NCBI RefSeq assembly: GCF_030994125.1
Contig: NZ_CP099917.1
Location: forward strand, 1,426,001-1,490,000
DNA length: 64,000 nucleotides
Source of the DNA: Pseudoalteromonas xiamenensis
GTDB taxonomy: Bacteria; Pseudomonadota; Gammaproteobacteria; Enterobacterales; Alteromonadaceae
Direction of reading: 5' to 3'
Shown here: positions 35,816-46,258 of the stretch, in pieces
Layout of the letters: each line of letters starts with the position of its first letter
How positions within the stretch are numbered: the first letter of the stretch is position 1
Notes under the pieces: model-generated
Database searches by the model: none
The model's input: only the letters and a program-made list of their open reading frames with translations
What the model was told of the DNA's origin: nothing
Program-made: the position numbers and the translations under genes

Positions 35816-36358
35816 ATGAAAATTACATCTTCGGCACGTCTTATGTATCGAATGATCACCCCAGATGATGCACAGCTTCTGTTTGAGTTGGATCAAGACC
35901 CTTCGGTGATGCAATACCTAAATGGTGGGATACCAACTTCCATGGAAGATATTCACAATCGCTTTCTACCAAGAATTGCGTCTTTTCATAATGAAGAAAA
36001 AGGCTGGGGTCTTTGGCATGTCGCGACTAAAGATGAGCATGAATTTATTGGTTGGATTTTGGTGCGTCCAATGTTCTATTTCACTGAAGAACGGGACGAC
36101 ACCGACATGGAGCTTGGCTGGCGTTTTAAACAAACGACCTGGGGACGAGGTTACGCCACTGAAGCCGCTTTGCACGTTGCGACCCATATTGAAAAATTAA
36201 ATGAATTAAAGTCATTTAGCGCTGTCGCAGCAGTAGATAACATTGGTTCTATTGCAGTCATGAAAAAACTAGGTATGCAGTTTGTCAAGCAAGACATACA
36301 TACCGACCCAACTTGGCAAACTGAAGTGGTGTACTACACCAAACCTCTAATCGATTAG
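35816..36358 (+). CDS. GNAT family N-acetyltransferase
   Basis: This is a 180-aa acetyltransferase of the RimJ/RimL-like GNAT group. SARLMYRMITPDDAQLLFELDQDPSVMQYLNGG is the usual start, ELGWRFKQTTWGRGYATEAA (about residues 102-121) is the acetyl-CoA-binding loop, and NIGSIAVMKKLGMQF is the C-terminal motif. The substrate cannot be assigned. AAGGA sits ahead of the ATG. It is a single gene, divergent from tapT. Confidence 0.9.
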   Translation: MKITSSARLMYRMITPDDAQLLFELDQDPSVMQYLNGGIPTSMEDIHNRFLPRIASFHNEEKGWGLWHVATKDEHEFIGWILVRPMFYFTEERDDTDMELGWRFKQTTWGRGYATEAALHVATHIEKLNELKSFSAVAAVDNIGSIAVMKKLGMQFVKQDIHTDPTWQTEVVYYTKPLID

Positions 36359-36429
36359 TTGCATTGTGCCGCCTTAGTGTAAAGAGCAAGTCTAAAGGAC
36401 GTTCTTTTAGCAACATGCAACAAAGAGCG

Positions 36430-37383
36430 TCACTTCGACAAAGCTTGATTTAATTCGTTTAAGCCATTTCTGACCCACGTTTTGTCCAAGTAGTTTTCCA
36501 AATTCATCTGCGCAAAGCGCAGAAAATGTTTTGCTGCGTGAGCAATATGTCTATCTGTACGCACAATAAAATACCAATGACTCGCGAGCTCTAAACCCTT
36601 GATAGGTATAATTTTTAACGTAGTATCATGAGCAGGAATAACATGTCGTGATAACACCGCAATGCCCATTCCTGCACTAACCGCGACACGGATCGCTTCA
36701 TTACTTGCCATTTGAATACTGTCTGCAAGTACTAGTCCACGACTTTGTAGCGCGCTATCAAATAACATTCTAGTGGCTGAACCGGGTTCTCTGAGCAAAA
36801 AGCGATGCTGCACAATATCGCTTAAGGATACTTGTGAAAGGGCAGCCAGCGGATGATCCGCAGGTGCTAATAGCACTAAAGGATTTTGTAAAAAGCGCCC
36901 AGCCAAGGCATGTTCAAGTGAGGGGGGATGGCTAAACACATACAAGTCATCTTCGGCTCGCTCAAAACGTGCTAGCACTTGTTCTCGATTGCCGATTTCC
37001 ACCTTCATGTCGACATTCGGATGCACAAGACTAAATGGACCGAGTAGTTTGGGTAATATGTACTGTGCGGTATTTACCATTGCAATTCGGCAATGCCCCC
37101 GTTCTCCACCCTGTATTTCTTTCAAATAACGTTGATAATCATCAAATTGTTCAAAAACCTGTAAACACGTTCTAAATAGTTCGAGACCCGCTTCCGTTGT
37201 CATTAAACGTTGATGCTGAGTGTAAAACAGTTGCTCACCAACCGCTTCGGTCAGACGTTTAATTTGTAGAGAGACGGTTGGTTGAGTGAGATGTAACCTA
37301 CGTGCCGTTTCACTGACCGAGCCCGTTTGCACAACACACATGAACACTTCCAGCAACCGAAAAGAGAGATGTCTAAGATCCAT
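36430..37383 (-). CDS. LysR family transcriptional regulator
   Basis: This is a 317-aa LysR-type regulator. The N-terminal HTH contains VFMCVVQTGSVSETARRLHLTQPTVSLQIKRLTEAVGEQLF. The effector domain follows from about residue 90, with CbbR-like features such as the LLREPGSATR loop. It is divergent from an SbtA-like bicarbonate permease, and an 18-bp perfect palindrome lies 11 bp before its start. The simplest reading is that it senses carbon or metabolic state and controls the permease and itself. Confidence 0.93.
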   Translation of the reverse strand: MDLRHLSFRLLEVFMCVVQTGSVSETARRLHLTQPTVSLQIKRLTEAVGEQLFYTQHQRLMTTEAGLELFRTCLQVFEQFDDYQRYLKEIQGGERGHCRIAMVNTAQYILPKLLGPFSLVHPNVDMKVEIGNREQVLARFERAEDDLYVFSHPPSLEHALAGRFLQNPLVLLAPADHPLAALSQVSLSDIVQHRFLLREPGSATRMLFDSALQSRGLVLADSIQMASNEAIRVAVSAGMGIAVLSRHVIPAHDTTLKIIPIKGLELASHWYFIVRTDRHIAHAAKHFLRFAQMNLENYLDKTWVRNGLNELNQALSK

Positions 37384-37393
37384 ACTTAAAACC

Positions 37394-37411
37394 TATAGAT
37401 AATTATCTATA
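37394..37411. promoter_or_regulatory. 18-bp palindrome in the lysR/sbtA divergent region
   Basis: TATAGATAATTATCTATA is a perfect palindrome located 11 bp upstream of the LysR start and 82 bp before the permease start. It is a probable operator for the LysR protein, but LysR boxes vary and I cannot confirm binding. Confidence 0.6.
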
Positions 37412-37492
37412 TTAATATACCAATCATTTTATTATTTACTATACCTCGGATTCGTTAAACTAAGTCCAATTCAGTCCAACTAAGAGGTTGTC

Positions 37493-38443
37493 ATGCCAGA
37501 TATTGTGGTTATGTTTTTTGTGCTCGGTTTATTAGCCGGATTGCTTCGCTCTGATTTAGCCATTCCCAAAGCGACATATGAAACGCTCAGCTTACTTTTA
37601 ATGCTCACAATTGGATTAAAAGGCGGGATGGTACTCCATGGTAATTTAGCGTGGCGATTACTCCCTGAAATGGCGACAATCGCAGCACTCGGCGCGCTTA
37701 TCCCCCTTACTCTCTACCCTTTTCTTAAACATGTAATAGGCTTATCCGTAGCCAACAGCGCCAGTATTGCCGCACATTATGGTTCAGTGAGTGCTGGAAC
37801 ATTTGCTGTCGCTTTAGCATTTGCCGAAAGCCAAAATCTAACGGTGGGTCCAGAAGTAACACTGTATCTTGTCATGCTCGAGCTCCCTGCCATCATCGTT
37901 GGCCTTTTACTCTTTCGTCGCTTTGAAACCCAAGGTGGAACTCAGAAACAGCCATCTCTAAAAGCGCTGTGGCACGAAACGCTAACCAACAAGAGCGTCA
38001 TTCTTCTTGTAGGCGGTGTAATCATAGGGATGATGTACGGTACACAACAAGGTTCTCAGGTAACAAGTATTCTAACCTCGAGTTTTAAAGTTGTACTCGC
38101 ACTATTCCTACTTGAAATGGGGATAACGGCTGCTCGAACGCTTAGACCTATGCCTTGGCACCAATGGCGTCTCGTTCTATTCGCTCTAACGGTGCCAAGT
38201 ATTCTCGGTTCAATCGGAGTATTTGTTGGGATGATGTTAGGCTTAGAACAAGGCTCTATTGTTGTTTTAGCGGCTCTACTTGCCAGTGCCTCTTACATAG
38301 CTGCTCCTGCAGCGATAAAAGCCGCTATTCCACAAGCAGATATAGGTCTGGCAATGCTAAGCTCACTTGGCCTCACATTTCCATTTAATGTCATCATCGG
38401 AATTGGCCTTTATCATCAAATGACGCTGTTTTTTGCTTCCTAA
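37493..38443 (+). CDS. SbtA-like sodium-dependent bicarbonate transport family permease
   Basis: This is a 316-aa polytopic membrane protein of the SbtA (DUF897) family with about ten hydrophobic segments. MLTIGLKGG (about residues 38-46), SIAAHYGSVSAGTFAVALAF (about 93-112) and the equivalent second-half segment SASYIAAPAAIKAAIPQAD are family signatures. Cyanobacterial SbtA imports bicarbonate with Na+. No SbtB-like PII gene is adjacent. In a heterotroph it may supply bicarbonate for carboxylases. It is divergent from, and probably controlled by, the LysR gene. Confidence 0.9.
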   Translation: MPDIVVMFFVLGLLAGLLRSDLAIPKATYETLSLLLMLTIGLKGGMVLHGNLAWRLLPEMATIAALGALIPLTLYPFLKHVIGLSVANSASIAAHYGSVSAGTFAVALAFAESQNLTVGPEVTLYLVMLELPAIIVGLLLFRRFETQGGTQKQPSLKALWHETLTNKSVILLVGGVIIGMMYGTQQGSQVTSILTSSFKVVLALFLLEMGITAARTLRPMPWHQWRLVLFALTVPSILGSIGVFVGMMLGLEQGSIVVLAALLASASYIAAPAAIKAAIPQADIGLAMLSSLGLTFPFNVIIGIGLYHQMTLFFAS

Positions 38444-38608
38444 AAGCCCCATTGTCAGCCAAAGCGATTGACATCCTTCAGTCGCTTTCATTTCGCTCAA
38501 ATATCGGATTCGGCACAACCAATACGCAAAACAATTAACTAGTCAAACGGTCTAAATAATTGATAAACTACAACAAGTACCTAAATTAATTACTAAATAG
38601 GAAGTTCA

Positions 38609-38836
38609 ATGAGGGAATATTTGTTTAGAGCATTTGCTGCACTGCTCGTCTTACTAAGTGCATTGGTAACATTTGCCGAGTTTGAACAAATCGGGTCCGT
38701 GTTTTTTATGTATATGATTATCTTTTTTTATGCTCCGATGTCCGTTTTCATATTTGGTGGTAACGCGCTTTTACAACGCTTTGTTTATTTCAATATCTTT
38801 GCAAAAACGACGAAAGAGAATCTCTCAACTAAGTGA
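38609..38836 (+). CDS. Small two-helix membrane protein of unknown function
   Basis: This is a 75-aa hydrophobic protein with two predicted TM helices (about residues 6-24 and 29-52) and a basic tail. AGGAAG is well placed before the ATG, which supports translation. I do not recognise the family. It stands alone between the permease and the lpdA terminator. Confidence 0.55.
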   Translation: MREYLFRAFAALLVLLSALVTFAEFEQIGSVFFMYMIIFFYAPMSVFIFGGNALLQRFVYFNIFAKTTKENLSTK

Positions 38837-38913
38837 TTAATTTCGTGGCTATCATTAAAAATGGTGCTCAAACTCCAGTCAAAACCTTCACCACGTTTCA
38901 CTCGTTTGGGCAT

Positions 38914-38943
38914 AAAAAAAGCGAGACCTAGTCTCGCTTTTTT
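38914..38943. terminator. Terminator of the pdhR-aceEF-lpdA locus
   Basis: The stem GCGAGAC/GTCTCGC with a 3-nt loop is flanked by A7 and T6. It terminates lpdA on the minus strand and may act in both directions. Confidence 0.9.
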
Positions 38944-38962
38944 ATCAAATCAGCTTAGATAA

Positions 38963-40384
38963 TTACTTTTTCTTCGCTTTTTTGTTTGGAAGGTCAGTAA
39001 TTGAACCTTCGAAGATTTCTGCAGCTAGACCGATAGACTCATTTAGCGTTGGGTGCGCGTGAATCGTCAATGCGATGTCTTCACCGTCTGCGCCCATTTC
39101 AACCGCTAGACAGATTTCACCTAGCATTTCGCCTGCGTTGATACCAACCATAGCACCACCGATGATACGACCTGAGTCTTTGTCAAAGATTAGCTTAGTT
39201 TGACCTTCAGTACGTGCAGATGCGATTGCACGGCCTGATGCAGCCCATGGGAACACAGCCGTTTCAATGCTCAGACCTTTTTCTTTGGCTTCTTTCTCCG
39301 TCACACCAACCCAAGCAATTTCTGGGTCTGTGTACGCGATTGAAGGAATGCACTTAGGATCAAAGAAGTGTTTCTGACCAGAGATAACTTCTGCAGCAAC
39401 GTGACCTTCATGAACCGCTTTGTGCGCTAGCATTGGTTGACCAATCACGTCACCGATTGCGAAGATGTGGTTTACGTTTGTACGTAATTGCTTGTCCGTG
39501 TTGATAAAGCCACGCTCATCAACCGCAACACCCGCTTTTTCTGCGTCGATTAGTTTACCGTTTGGCGTACGGCCAACCGCTACTAATACTTTGTCGTAAC
39601 GTACTTGGCCTTCAGGCGCTTGTTTACCTTCAAACGATACGTAAATGCCGTCGTCTTTCGCTTCAACTGCCACTACTTTCGTAGAAAGCATGACGTTGAA
39701 CTTGTCGCTTACGTATTTTTGGTAAACTTTAATGATGTCTTTGTCTGCTGCAGGTACTAGTTGGTCAGCAAATTCAACTACGTCGATTTGTGAACCTAGC
39801 GCGCGGTATACAGTTCCCATTTCAAGACCAATGATACCACCACCTAGTACGAGCAATTTTCCTGGCACGTCTTTCAGTTCAAGTGCGCCAGTTGAGTCGA
39901 TGATACGCTCGTCTTTTGGAATAAATGGTAGGCTAACTGGTTGTGAACCCGCTGCGATAATTGCGTTATCAAACGTGATTGTTGTTGTGCCGTCTGCACC
40001 TTCAACTGCAATCGTGTTTGCACCAGTGAATTTACCGTAGCCGTTAACCACTTTCACTTTACGCATTTTTGCCATACCAGCTAGACCGCCGGTTAACTGA
40101 CCAATTACAGACTCTTTCCATGAACGGATTTTATCTAGATCAATTTGTGGAGCGCCGAACGTCACACCGTGGTGTGCCATTTCGCTCGCGTCGTCGATGA
40201 CTTTAGCAACGTGTAGTAAAGCTTTTGAAGGGATACAACCTACGTTTAAGCACACACCGCCTAGTGTTTCGCGTGACTCAACGAGTGTAACTTCTAAACC
40301 TAGATCCGCAGCACGGAATGCTGCTGAATAACCACCAGGACCACCGCCTAGTACTACAACTTGAGATTTGATTTCGTTGCTCAT
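38963..40384 (-). CDS. lpdA: Dihydrolipoyl dehydrogenase (E3)
   Basis: This is a 473-aa FAD-dependent E3 subunit that reoxidises dihydrolipoamide in the pyruvate and 2-oxoglutarate dehydrogenase complexes. The FAD motif VVLGGGPGGYSAAFRA is at residues 9-24, the redox disulfide is GGVCLNVGCIPSKAL, the NAD site is LLVLGGGIIGLEMG, and the catalytic His-Glu dyad is AHPTLNESIGLA. It is third in aceE-aceF-lpdA, after a 194-bp gap that may hold a separate promoter. Confidence 0.97.
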   Translation of the reverse strand: MSNEIKSQVVVLGGGPGGYSAAFRAADLGLEVTLVESRETLGGVCLNVGCIPSKALLHVAKVIDDASEMAHHGVTFGAPQIDLDKIRSWKESVIGQLTGGLAGMAKMRKVKVVNGYGKFTGANTIAVEGADGTTTITFDNAIIAAGSQPVSLPFIPKDERIIDSTGALELKDVPGKLLVLGGGIIGLEMGTVYRALGSQIDVVEFADQLVPAADKDIIKVYQKYVSDKFNVMLSTKVVAVEAKDDGIYVSFEGKQAPEGQVRYDKVLVAVGRTPNGKLIDAEKAGVAVDERGFINTDKQLRTNVNHIFAIGDVIGQPMLAHKAVHEGHVAAEVISGQKHFFDPKCIPSIAYTDPEIAWVGVTEKEAKEKGLSIETAVFPWAASGRAIASARTEGQTKLIFDKDSGRIIGGAMVGINAGEMLGEICLAVEMGADGEDIALTIHAHPTLNESIGLAAEIFEGSITDLPNKKAKKK

Positions 40385-40578
40385 GTTATTACCTTAACTA
40401 AGATTGAACGGGACTATGCTCGCACATGCAGTTTCGCGAGTGTCGCAGCCAAATATGCCGACTAAGTTTGTGGTTTAACACGCAAGCAAACCTAGCAAGC
40501 TTGTTTATCATTTTGTGTGCGCAAGTGTAACATTGGCACATACTAAAGTCCCGCCTAAATATTAGGCGGGACAACAAA

Positions 40579-42459
40579 TTACATTACCAATTGGCGAATG
40601 TCGCTAAGGTAACTTGCTAAGGTCGCAGTGAAGCGAGCAGCAAGCGCACCGTCAATGACACGATGGTCGTATGAACAGCTTAATGGCACCATTAAACGAG
40701 GTTCAAACTCTTTACCATTCCACTTAGGTTTGATGTCCGATTTAGAGACCCCTAATATTGCCACTTCTGGCGCATTGACGATTGGCGTAAATGCCGTACC
40801 ACCGATACCACCTAGGCTAGAAATAGTGAAACAACCACCCTGCATATCTGATGCGGTAAGTTTACCTTCACGCGCTTTCTTCGAAATCTCCATCAGCTCA
40901 CTTGAAAGCTCCATAATCCCCTTCTTGTTCACATCACGAACGACCGGTACAACAAGACCATTTGGTGTGTCTACCGCAATTCCAATGTGAACGTATTTCT
41001 TCAGGATCAAGCTTTCACCGTCTGATGAAAGTGACGAGTTAAACGTTGGAAATTCCTCAAGTGCTTTCGCTGCTGCTTTCATCACAAACACAAGAGGTGT
41101 GATCTTAACGCCAAGTTTCTTCTTCTCAGCAAGGATGTTTTGCTCCTTGCGGAAGTCTTCTAGCGCCGTGATGTCCGCTTCGTCGAATTGCGTTACGTGT
41201 GGAATGTGAACCCAGTTACGGTGCAAGTTTGCGCCAGACAGTTTTTGGATACGTGAAAGTTTTTTCTCTTCCACTTCACCAAACTTGCTGAAATCCACTT
41301 TTGGCCATGGGATCAAATTCAAGCCTGAGTTATCGCCACCTGCAGATGCTGTGCTGATTTGCCCTGACTCGACTTTTTTCACAAGCTCTTTCACGTAGTT
41401 TTGCACGTCTTCTTTAACGACACGACCTTTGCGGCCTGAACCTTTTACGCGAGCTAGATTTACACCAAACTCACGAGCAAGACGACGTACGACTGGCGAC
41501 GCATGCGCATAGTCAGAGTTCACTTCAAACTCTTCTTTTGTTGCAGAGGCGACTGGAGCCGCTGGAGCTGGAGCAGATGCTGCTGGCACAGATGCCGCAG
41601 CTACCGGAGCGGTGGCAACAGGTGCCGACGATTGCGTTTCAAAGACGAAAATCAATGAACCAGTGCCCACTTTATCACCAGCGGCCACTTTGATATCGAT
41701 AACCGTGCCTGCAAATGGTGCAGGTACTTCCATTGACGCTTTGTCGCCTTCAACGGTCAGTAGTGACTGTTCTTCGGCAACAACATCACCCACTGCAACC
41801 ATAATTTCAGTGACTTCTACTTGGTCACCACCTATGTCTGGTACAAATACGTCTTGCGCAGCCGATACCGCAGCTACAGGTGTTGGTGCCGCCGCAGGAG
41901 CTGCTACGGGAGCCGCTGGCACAGAGCCAGCAACTTCAAACACAAACACTAAGCTACCAGTAGACACTTTTGCGCCCGCTGCAACTTTGATTTCTTTTAC
42001 CGTACCAGCAAATGGTGCTGGTACTTCCATTGACGCTTTATCACCTTCAACCGTGATTAATGACTGTTCTTCTGTCACAACGTCACCAATTGAAACCAAA
42101 ACTTCTGTTACTTCAACTTCATCGCCACCAATATCAGGCACGAATACGTCTTTCAGTTCACTTGCTGCTGAAACAACTGGAGCGGGAGCCGCTTCTGCTG
42201 CAGGTGCAGACACAAGTGCCGCTTGTGCATCCGTATCAAACACCATGATCAATGTACCTGTTGCAACTTTGTCACCGACAGCGATTTTGATCTCTTTAAC
42301 AACACCGGCTTGTGAAGCTGGTACTTCCATTGAAGCTTTATCACCTTCAACAGTGATAAGTGATTGATCCACTTCTACTGAATCACCCACTTGTACCAAG
42401 ATCTCGGTAACTTCTACTTCATCAGCACCAATATCTGGAACATGAATTTCAATAGCCAT
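40579..42459 (-). CDS. aceF: Pyruvate dehydrogenase E2, dihydrolipoyllysine acetyltransferase with three lipoyl domains
   Basis: This is a 626-aa core of the pyruvate dehydrogenase complex. Three tandem lipoyl domains have acceptor lysines at about 41, 141 and 240, each in [11 protein letters not shown], separated by Ala/Pro-rich linkers. A peripheral-subunit-binding domain ([21 protein letters not shown], about 323-355) precedes the acetyltransferase domain, ending with [16 protein letters not shown] (catalytic His). It begins 11 nt after the aceE stop. The repeats are also clear at DNA level. Confidence 0.97.
   Translation of the reverse strand: MAIEIHVPDIGADEVEVTEILVQVGDSVEVDQSLITVEGDKASMEVPASQAGVVKEIKIAVGDKVATGTLIMVFDTDAQAALVSAPAAEAAPAPVVSAASELKDVFVPDIGGDEVEVTEVLVSIGDVVTEEQSLITVEGDKASMEVPAPFAGTVKEIKVAAGAKVSTGSLVFVFEVAGSVPAAPVAAPAAAPTPVAAVSAAQDVFVPDIGGDQVEVTEIMVAVGDVVAEEQSLLTVEGDKASMEVPAPFAGTVIDIKVAAGDKVGTGSLIFVFETQSSAPVATAPVAAASVPAASAPAPAAPVASATKEEFEVNSDYAHASPVVRRLAREFGVNLARVKGSGRKGRVVKEDVQNYVKELVKKVESGQISTASAGGDNSGLNLIPWPKVDFSKFGEVEEKKLSRIQKLSGANLHRNWVHIPHVTQFDEADITALEDFRKEQNILAEKKKLGVKITPLVFVMKAAAKALEEFPTFNSSLSSDGESLILKKYVHIGIAVDTPNGLVVPVVRDVNKKGIMELSSELMEISKKAREGKLTASDMQGGCFTISSLGGIGGTAFTPIVNAPEVAILGVSKSDIKPKWNGKEFEPRLMVPLSCSYDHRVIDGALAARFTATLASYLSDIRQLVM
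41640..42459. repeat. Threefold direct repeat encoding the lipoyl domains of AceF
   Basis: Three copies of about 240 bp, spaced about 300 bp, share long near-identical blocks around the GDKASMEVP codons. They create long misleading open frames on the opposite strand and could recombine to change the number of lipoyl domains. Confidence 0.8.
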
Positions 42460-42470
42460 GATCTCTCCTA

Positions 42471-45137
42471 TTAAGCGTACAGAGGGTTAGTTTTCGTTGT
42501 GTCGATATCAAACTTCTTGATAGCGTCAACCACTGCCGATTTTTCAACTTTACCTAGTTTTGCAAGTTCACCGAGCGCTGCAACAACCACGTAACCGGCG
42601 TTCACTTCGAAGTGACGACGTAAGTTTTCACGACTGTCTGAACGACCGAAGCCATCCGTGCCAAGCACTTTATATGTCTCACTCGGCATAAATGCGCGAA
42701 CCTGATCAGCGTAGCTCTTCATGTAATCCGTTGCTGCAATCGCAGGCGCAGAACCCAGTACCGTTGTGATGTATGGTACTTGCGCTTCGGCTTCAGGATT
42801 CAACATGTTAAAACGCTCACATGCGTAACCATCACGAGATAGCTCATTAAACGAGGTAACCGAGAACACATCAGAACCAATGCCGTACTCTTCGCTTAAG
42901 ATTTGCGCCGCTTTACGGACTTCATTCAGAATCGTACCAGAGCCAAGTAACTGCACTTGTGCTTTGTCTCCAGCAAGCGTCTCTAGCTTGTAGATACCTT
43001 TACGAATGCCTTCTTCTGCACCTTCTGGCATCGCTGGATGATGATAATTTTCGTTCATCAGCGTAAGGTAATAGAAAACGTTTTCTTGGTCCGGACCATA
43101 CATGCGGCGAATACCGTCTTGTAGGATTACTGCTACTTCGTACGCATACGTTGGATCGTATGAAATACAGTTTGGTACTGTGCCCGCTTGAATGTGTGAA
43201 TGCCCATCTTCGTGTTGTAGACCTTCGCCATTCAGTGTTGTACGACCTGCCGTTGCACCAAGTAAGAAACCGCGAGCTTGTTGATCACCCGCCATCCATG
43301 CCATATCGCCGACACGTTGGAAACCAAACATCGAGTAGTAGATGTAGAATGGGATCATTGGTAGGTTGTTCGTGCTGTATGATGTAGCCGCTGCTACCCA
43401 TGAAGACATTGCACCTAGCTCGTTGATACCTTCTTGTAGTACTTGACCTGACGTTGCTTCTTTGTAGTAAGAAACGATATCACGGTCTTCTGGGCTGTAG
43501 TTTTGGCCGTGTGGATTGTAAATACCGATTTGACGGAATAAACCTTCCATACCGAATGTACGTGCTTCATCAGCAATAATAGGCACTATGTTCTTGCCGA
43601 TGCTTTTGTCTTTCAACAAGATATTTAATGCACGAACGTATGCCATTGTTGAAGAAATATCACGTTTTTGCTCTTCCAACAGAGGAGCAAAATCACTGAG
43701 TTCAGGCAGTGTCAATGACTCTGTGAAGTTTGGTAGACGCTGTGGAGTATAACCATGAAGCGCATTACGACGAGCGTGCAGGTATTCGTGCTCTTTTGAA
43801 CCTTCCTCAAGAGTTAAGTAAGGTAGGTTTACTAAGTCGTTATCAGACACTAAGTCGTCAAGACCAAGACGTGAACGCAAATGCGCAACGTGAGTCATGT
43901 CCATTTTCTTCACTTGGTGCGCGATGTTTTTACCTTCCGCAGCCGCACCCATGCCGTAACCTTTTACCGTTTTAGCAAGGATTACCGTTGGACGACCTTT
44001 GTTTTCTTGCGCTGATTTAAACGCAGCGTAAAGTTTAGAAGGCTCATGACCACCGCGTTTCAATGCGAAGATTTCATCGTCAGTCATATCAGCTACAAGC
44101 GCAGCCGTTTCCGGATAACGACCAAAGAAATGCTTACGAACGTACGCTCCATCTTTCGCTTTATACGTTTGGTAATCGCCATCCACTGTTTCATTCATCA
44201 GCTGCAGCAATTTACCTGTAGTGTCTTTAGCAAGAAGTTTGTCCCAACCAGAGCCCCAAACCACTTTAATGACGTTCCAACCAGCGCCTTTGAAAAGACC
44301 TTCTAATTCTTGAATGATCTTACCGTTGCCCATTACTGGACCGTCTAAACGCTGCAAGTTACAGTTAATGAGGAAACATAAGTTGTCTAGCTTCTCACGA
44401 GCAGCAAACGAAATTGCACCACGCGATTCTGGCTCATCCATCTCACCATCACCAAGGAACGCATACACGCGTTGCTCAGAGGTGTCTTTCATTCCACGAC
44501 CATCAAGGTATTTGAGGAATCGCGCTTGATAAATTGCGGAGATTGGACCTAAGCCCATAGAAACCGTTGGAAATTGCCAAAACTCAGGCATTAACTTCGG
44601 GTGAGGATAAGAAGGTAGACCATTGCCATCGACTTCTTGACGGAAATTATCTAGCTGCGCTTCTGTCAAACGACCTTCAACGAAGGCACGCGCATAGATA
44701 CCCGGCGAAATATGGCCTTGATAGTAGACTAAATCGCCACCGTCTTTCGCATTTGGTGCGCGGAAGAAATGGTTAAAGCACATCTCATAAAACGCCGCAG
44801 AAGATTGGTAAGACGCCATATGTCCGCCAAGCTCAAGCTCTTTTTTAGACGCGCGCAATACGATCATGATTGCGTTCCAACGGATGATAGAACGAATACG
44901 ACGTTCTAAATTCACATCACCCGGATACGCAGGTTCTTGTGCTGCTGGGATCGTGTTTACGTAGTTCGTTGTGATGCCTGTTGGCATATCAACGCCTTCA
45001 AGGCGAGCTTGTTCTAAAACTTGCTCAAGAAGATATTGAGCACGCTCTAAACCTTCTTCTTTTACTACCGACTCCAGCGCTTGTAACCATTCTTTGGTTT
45101 CTAACGCGTCAATGTCAACTTTGGTGACTTCAGACAT
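42471..45137 (-). CDS. aceE: Pyruvate dehydrogenase E1 component (homodimeric)
   Basis: This is an 888-aa thiamine diphosphate enzyme that decarboxylates pyruvate and reductively acetylates E2. The homodimeric type is shown by [34 protein letters not shown], the ThDP motif [10 protein letters not shown]...[15 protein letters not shown], and EQDGI-like C-terminal elements ([22 protein letters not shown]). The length equals that of E. coli AceE. It lies 57 bp downstream of pdhR. Confidence 0.98.
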   Translation of the reverse strand: MSEVTKVDIDALETKEWLQALESVVKEEGLERAQYLLEQVLEQARLEGVDMPTGITTNYVNTIPAAQEPAYPGDVNLERRIRSIIRWNAIMIVLRASKKELELGGHMASYQSSAAFYEMCFNHFFRAPNAKDGGDLVYYQGHISPGIYARAFVEGRLTEAQLDNFRQEVDGNGLPSYPHPKLMPEFWQFPTVSMGLGPISAIYQARFLKYLDGRGMKDTSEQRVYAFLGDGEMDEPESRGAISFAAREKLDNLCFLINCNLQRLDGPVMGNGKIIQELEGLFKGAGWNVIKVVWGSGWDKLLAKDTTGKLLQLMNETVDGDYQTYKAKDGAYVRKHFFGRYPETAALVADMTDDEIFALKRGGHEPSKLYAAFKSAQENKGRPTVILAKTVKGYGMGAAAEGKNIAHQVKKMDMTHVAHLRSRLGLDDLVSDNDLVNLPYLTLEEGSKEHEYLHARRNALHGYTPQRLPNFTESLTLPELSDFAPLLEEQKRDISSTMAYVRALNILLKDKSIGKNIVPIIADEARTFGMEGLFRQIGIYNPHGQNYSPEDRDIVSYYKEATSGQVLQEGINELGAMSSWVAAATSYSTNNLPMIPFYIYYSMFGFQRVGDMAWMAGDQQARGFLLGATAGRTTLNGEGLQHEDGHSHIQAGTVPNCISYDPTYAYEVAVILQDGIRRMYGPDQENVFYYLTLMNENYHHPAMPEGAEEGIRKGIYKLETLAGDKAQVQLLGSGTILNEVRKAAQILSEEYGIGSDVFSVTSFNELSRDGYACERFNMLNPEAEAQVPYITTVLGSAPAIAATDYMKSYADQVRAFMPSETYKVLGTDGFGRSDSRENLRRHFEVNAGYVVVAALGELAKLGKVEKSAVVDAIKKFDIDTTKTNPLYA

Positions 45138-45194
45138 ATGGAAGTTTCCTTATGTTTAAAATTCGAATTTTGTTATGGTTAAACCACACTTCAG

Positions 45195-45944
45195 TTAAAT
45201 AGGTTTGGTCCGGCGTAGGCTACGTTCAATACGTGAACGCTCTTTACCTGCTTGCAATAACGCATCTTCAATAAACGCTAAATGCGCATTACTTGCCAGT
45301 CTCGCTTCTTCCGGATTACTGTTAATCACCGCATTCATAAGCACACGGCGATGTTCAGCTAACTGTTCACTGACTTCCGATTTCTGTAAGAGTACTTCAA
45401 GGTTTTGTAATACATTTTGCTCAAGTAACGGTTGCATGCCACGAACTAAATGGAGCAATACAACGTTGTGTGACGCTTCAGCAACTGTATAGTGAAAAGC
45501 ATTTATCGCTTTGGCCTTTTGAATTAAATCATCGGAGGCTTCTGCGATATTCTCAAAACTTTGTTTCACTTTGTTAAAATCGTTTTCTGTGCCTCGCATT
45601 GCCGCGTAAAATGCAGCAATACCTTCTAAGGCATGACGAAACTCCAATAAATCGAACTGTGATTCTGGATGTTTACTTATTAAATTGAACAAAGGATCGC
45701 TTAACCCTTCCTCAAGTTGATTTTTAACAAACGTTCCGCCACCTTGACGGCGAGTCACTAAACCTTTGGCTTCTAATTTCTGAATTGCTTCGCGCAGCGA
45801 TGGCCGTGAAACCTCGAATTGTTTCGCAAGTTCACGTTCAGGAGGTAAGCGTTCTCCTGGTAACAATGACCCCTCAAGAATCATATTCTCGAGTTGCTCT
45901 ACGATGACATCAGATAGTTTTGCAGCTTTTATTTTTAGTGACAT
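45195..45944 (-). CDS. pdhR: Pyruvate-responsive GntR regulator PdhR
   Basis: This is a 249-aa FadR-subfamily GntR repressor. The winged helix contains LPPERELAKQFEVSRPSLREAIQKLEAKGLVTRRQGGGTFV (about residues 33-73), followed by a helical FCD effector domain. It heads the pdhR-aceE-aceF-lpdA operon. Two sites with the PdhR core GGTCATACC lie upstream at 46.09 and 46.26 kb, consistent with autoregulation relieved by pyruvate. Confidence 0.95.
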   Translation of the reverse strand: MSLKIKAAKLSDVIVEQLENMILEGSLLPGERLPPERELAKQFEVSRPSLREAIQKLEAKGLVTRRQGGGTFVKNQLEEGLSDPLFNLISKHPESQFDLLEFRHALEGIAAFYAAMRGTENDFNKVKQSFENIAEASDDLIQKAKAINAFHYTVAEASHNVVLLHLVRGMQPLLEQNVLQNLEVLLQKSEVSEQLAEHRRVLMNAVINSNPEEARLASNAHLAFIEDALLQAGKERSRIERSLRRTKPI

Positions 45945-46087
45945 TTTTTAGCACCGAAATTGTGGTGTGTTTTAACCCTTTGATCCCAAAACATTACTGA
46001 TGCTTCAACGCATAAAACAACGAAAACCTTTACACAAATTTAATCAGCAATAACGTCGAGCTAGGATCGGCCTAAAACCACAAGGGT

Positions 46088-46107
46088 AAATTGGTCATAC
46101 CAAATTT
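46088..46107. promoter_or_regulatory. PdhR operator, near-perfect
   Basis: AAATTGGTCATACCAAATTT matches the PdhR consensus AATTGGTnnnACCAATT fully in its core and lies 144 bp upstream of the pdhR start. It is the better of two boxes in this region. Confidence 0.88.
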
Positions 46108-46164
46108 AACCTATACACTACCAAAAAGCCGCATTTCTGTCAAAGTAAAGCTAAAAAACATCCA

Positions 46165-46182
46165 GTTTACGTTCACGTAAAC
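46165..46182. promoter_or_regulatory. Unassigned palindrome in the pdh control region
   Basis: GTTTACGTTCACGTAAAC has perfect 8-bp arms around TC. It lies between the two PdhR boxes. The regulator is unknown; it is not a PdhR, FNR or Cra consensus. Confidence 0.5.
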
Positions 46183-46258
46183 ACAATTCCCGCATTTTTG
46201 CTCGGTTTGCGATAGATAAACATGTATCAAAAACCTCATTTTGCCTAGTTAGATGCAA

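Noticed and set aside
41612..42367. 251-codon plus-strand open frame opposite aceF
   Set aside because: It is the low-complexity reverse complement of the Ala/Pro-rich linkers and lipoyl repeats. It has no start context or family features.
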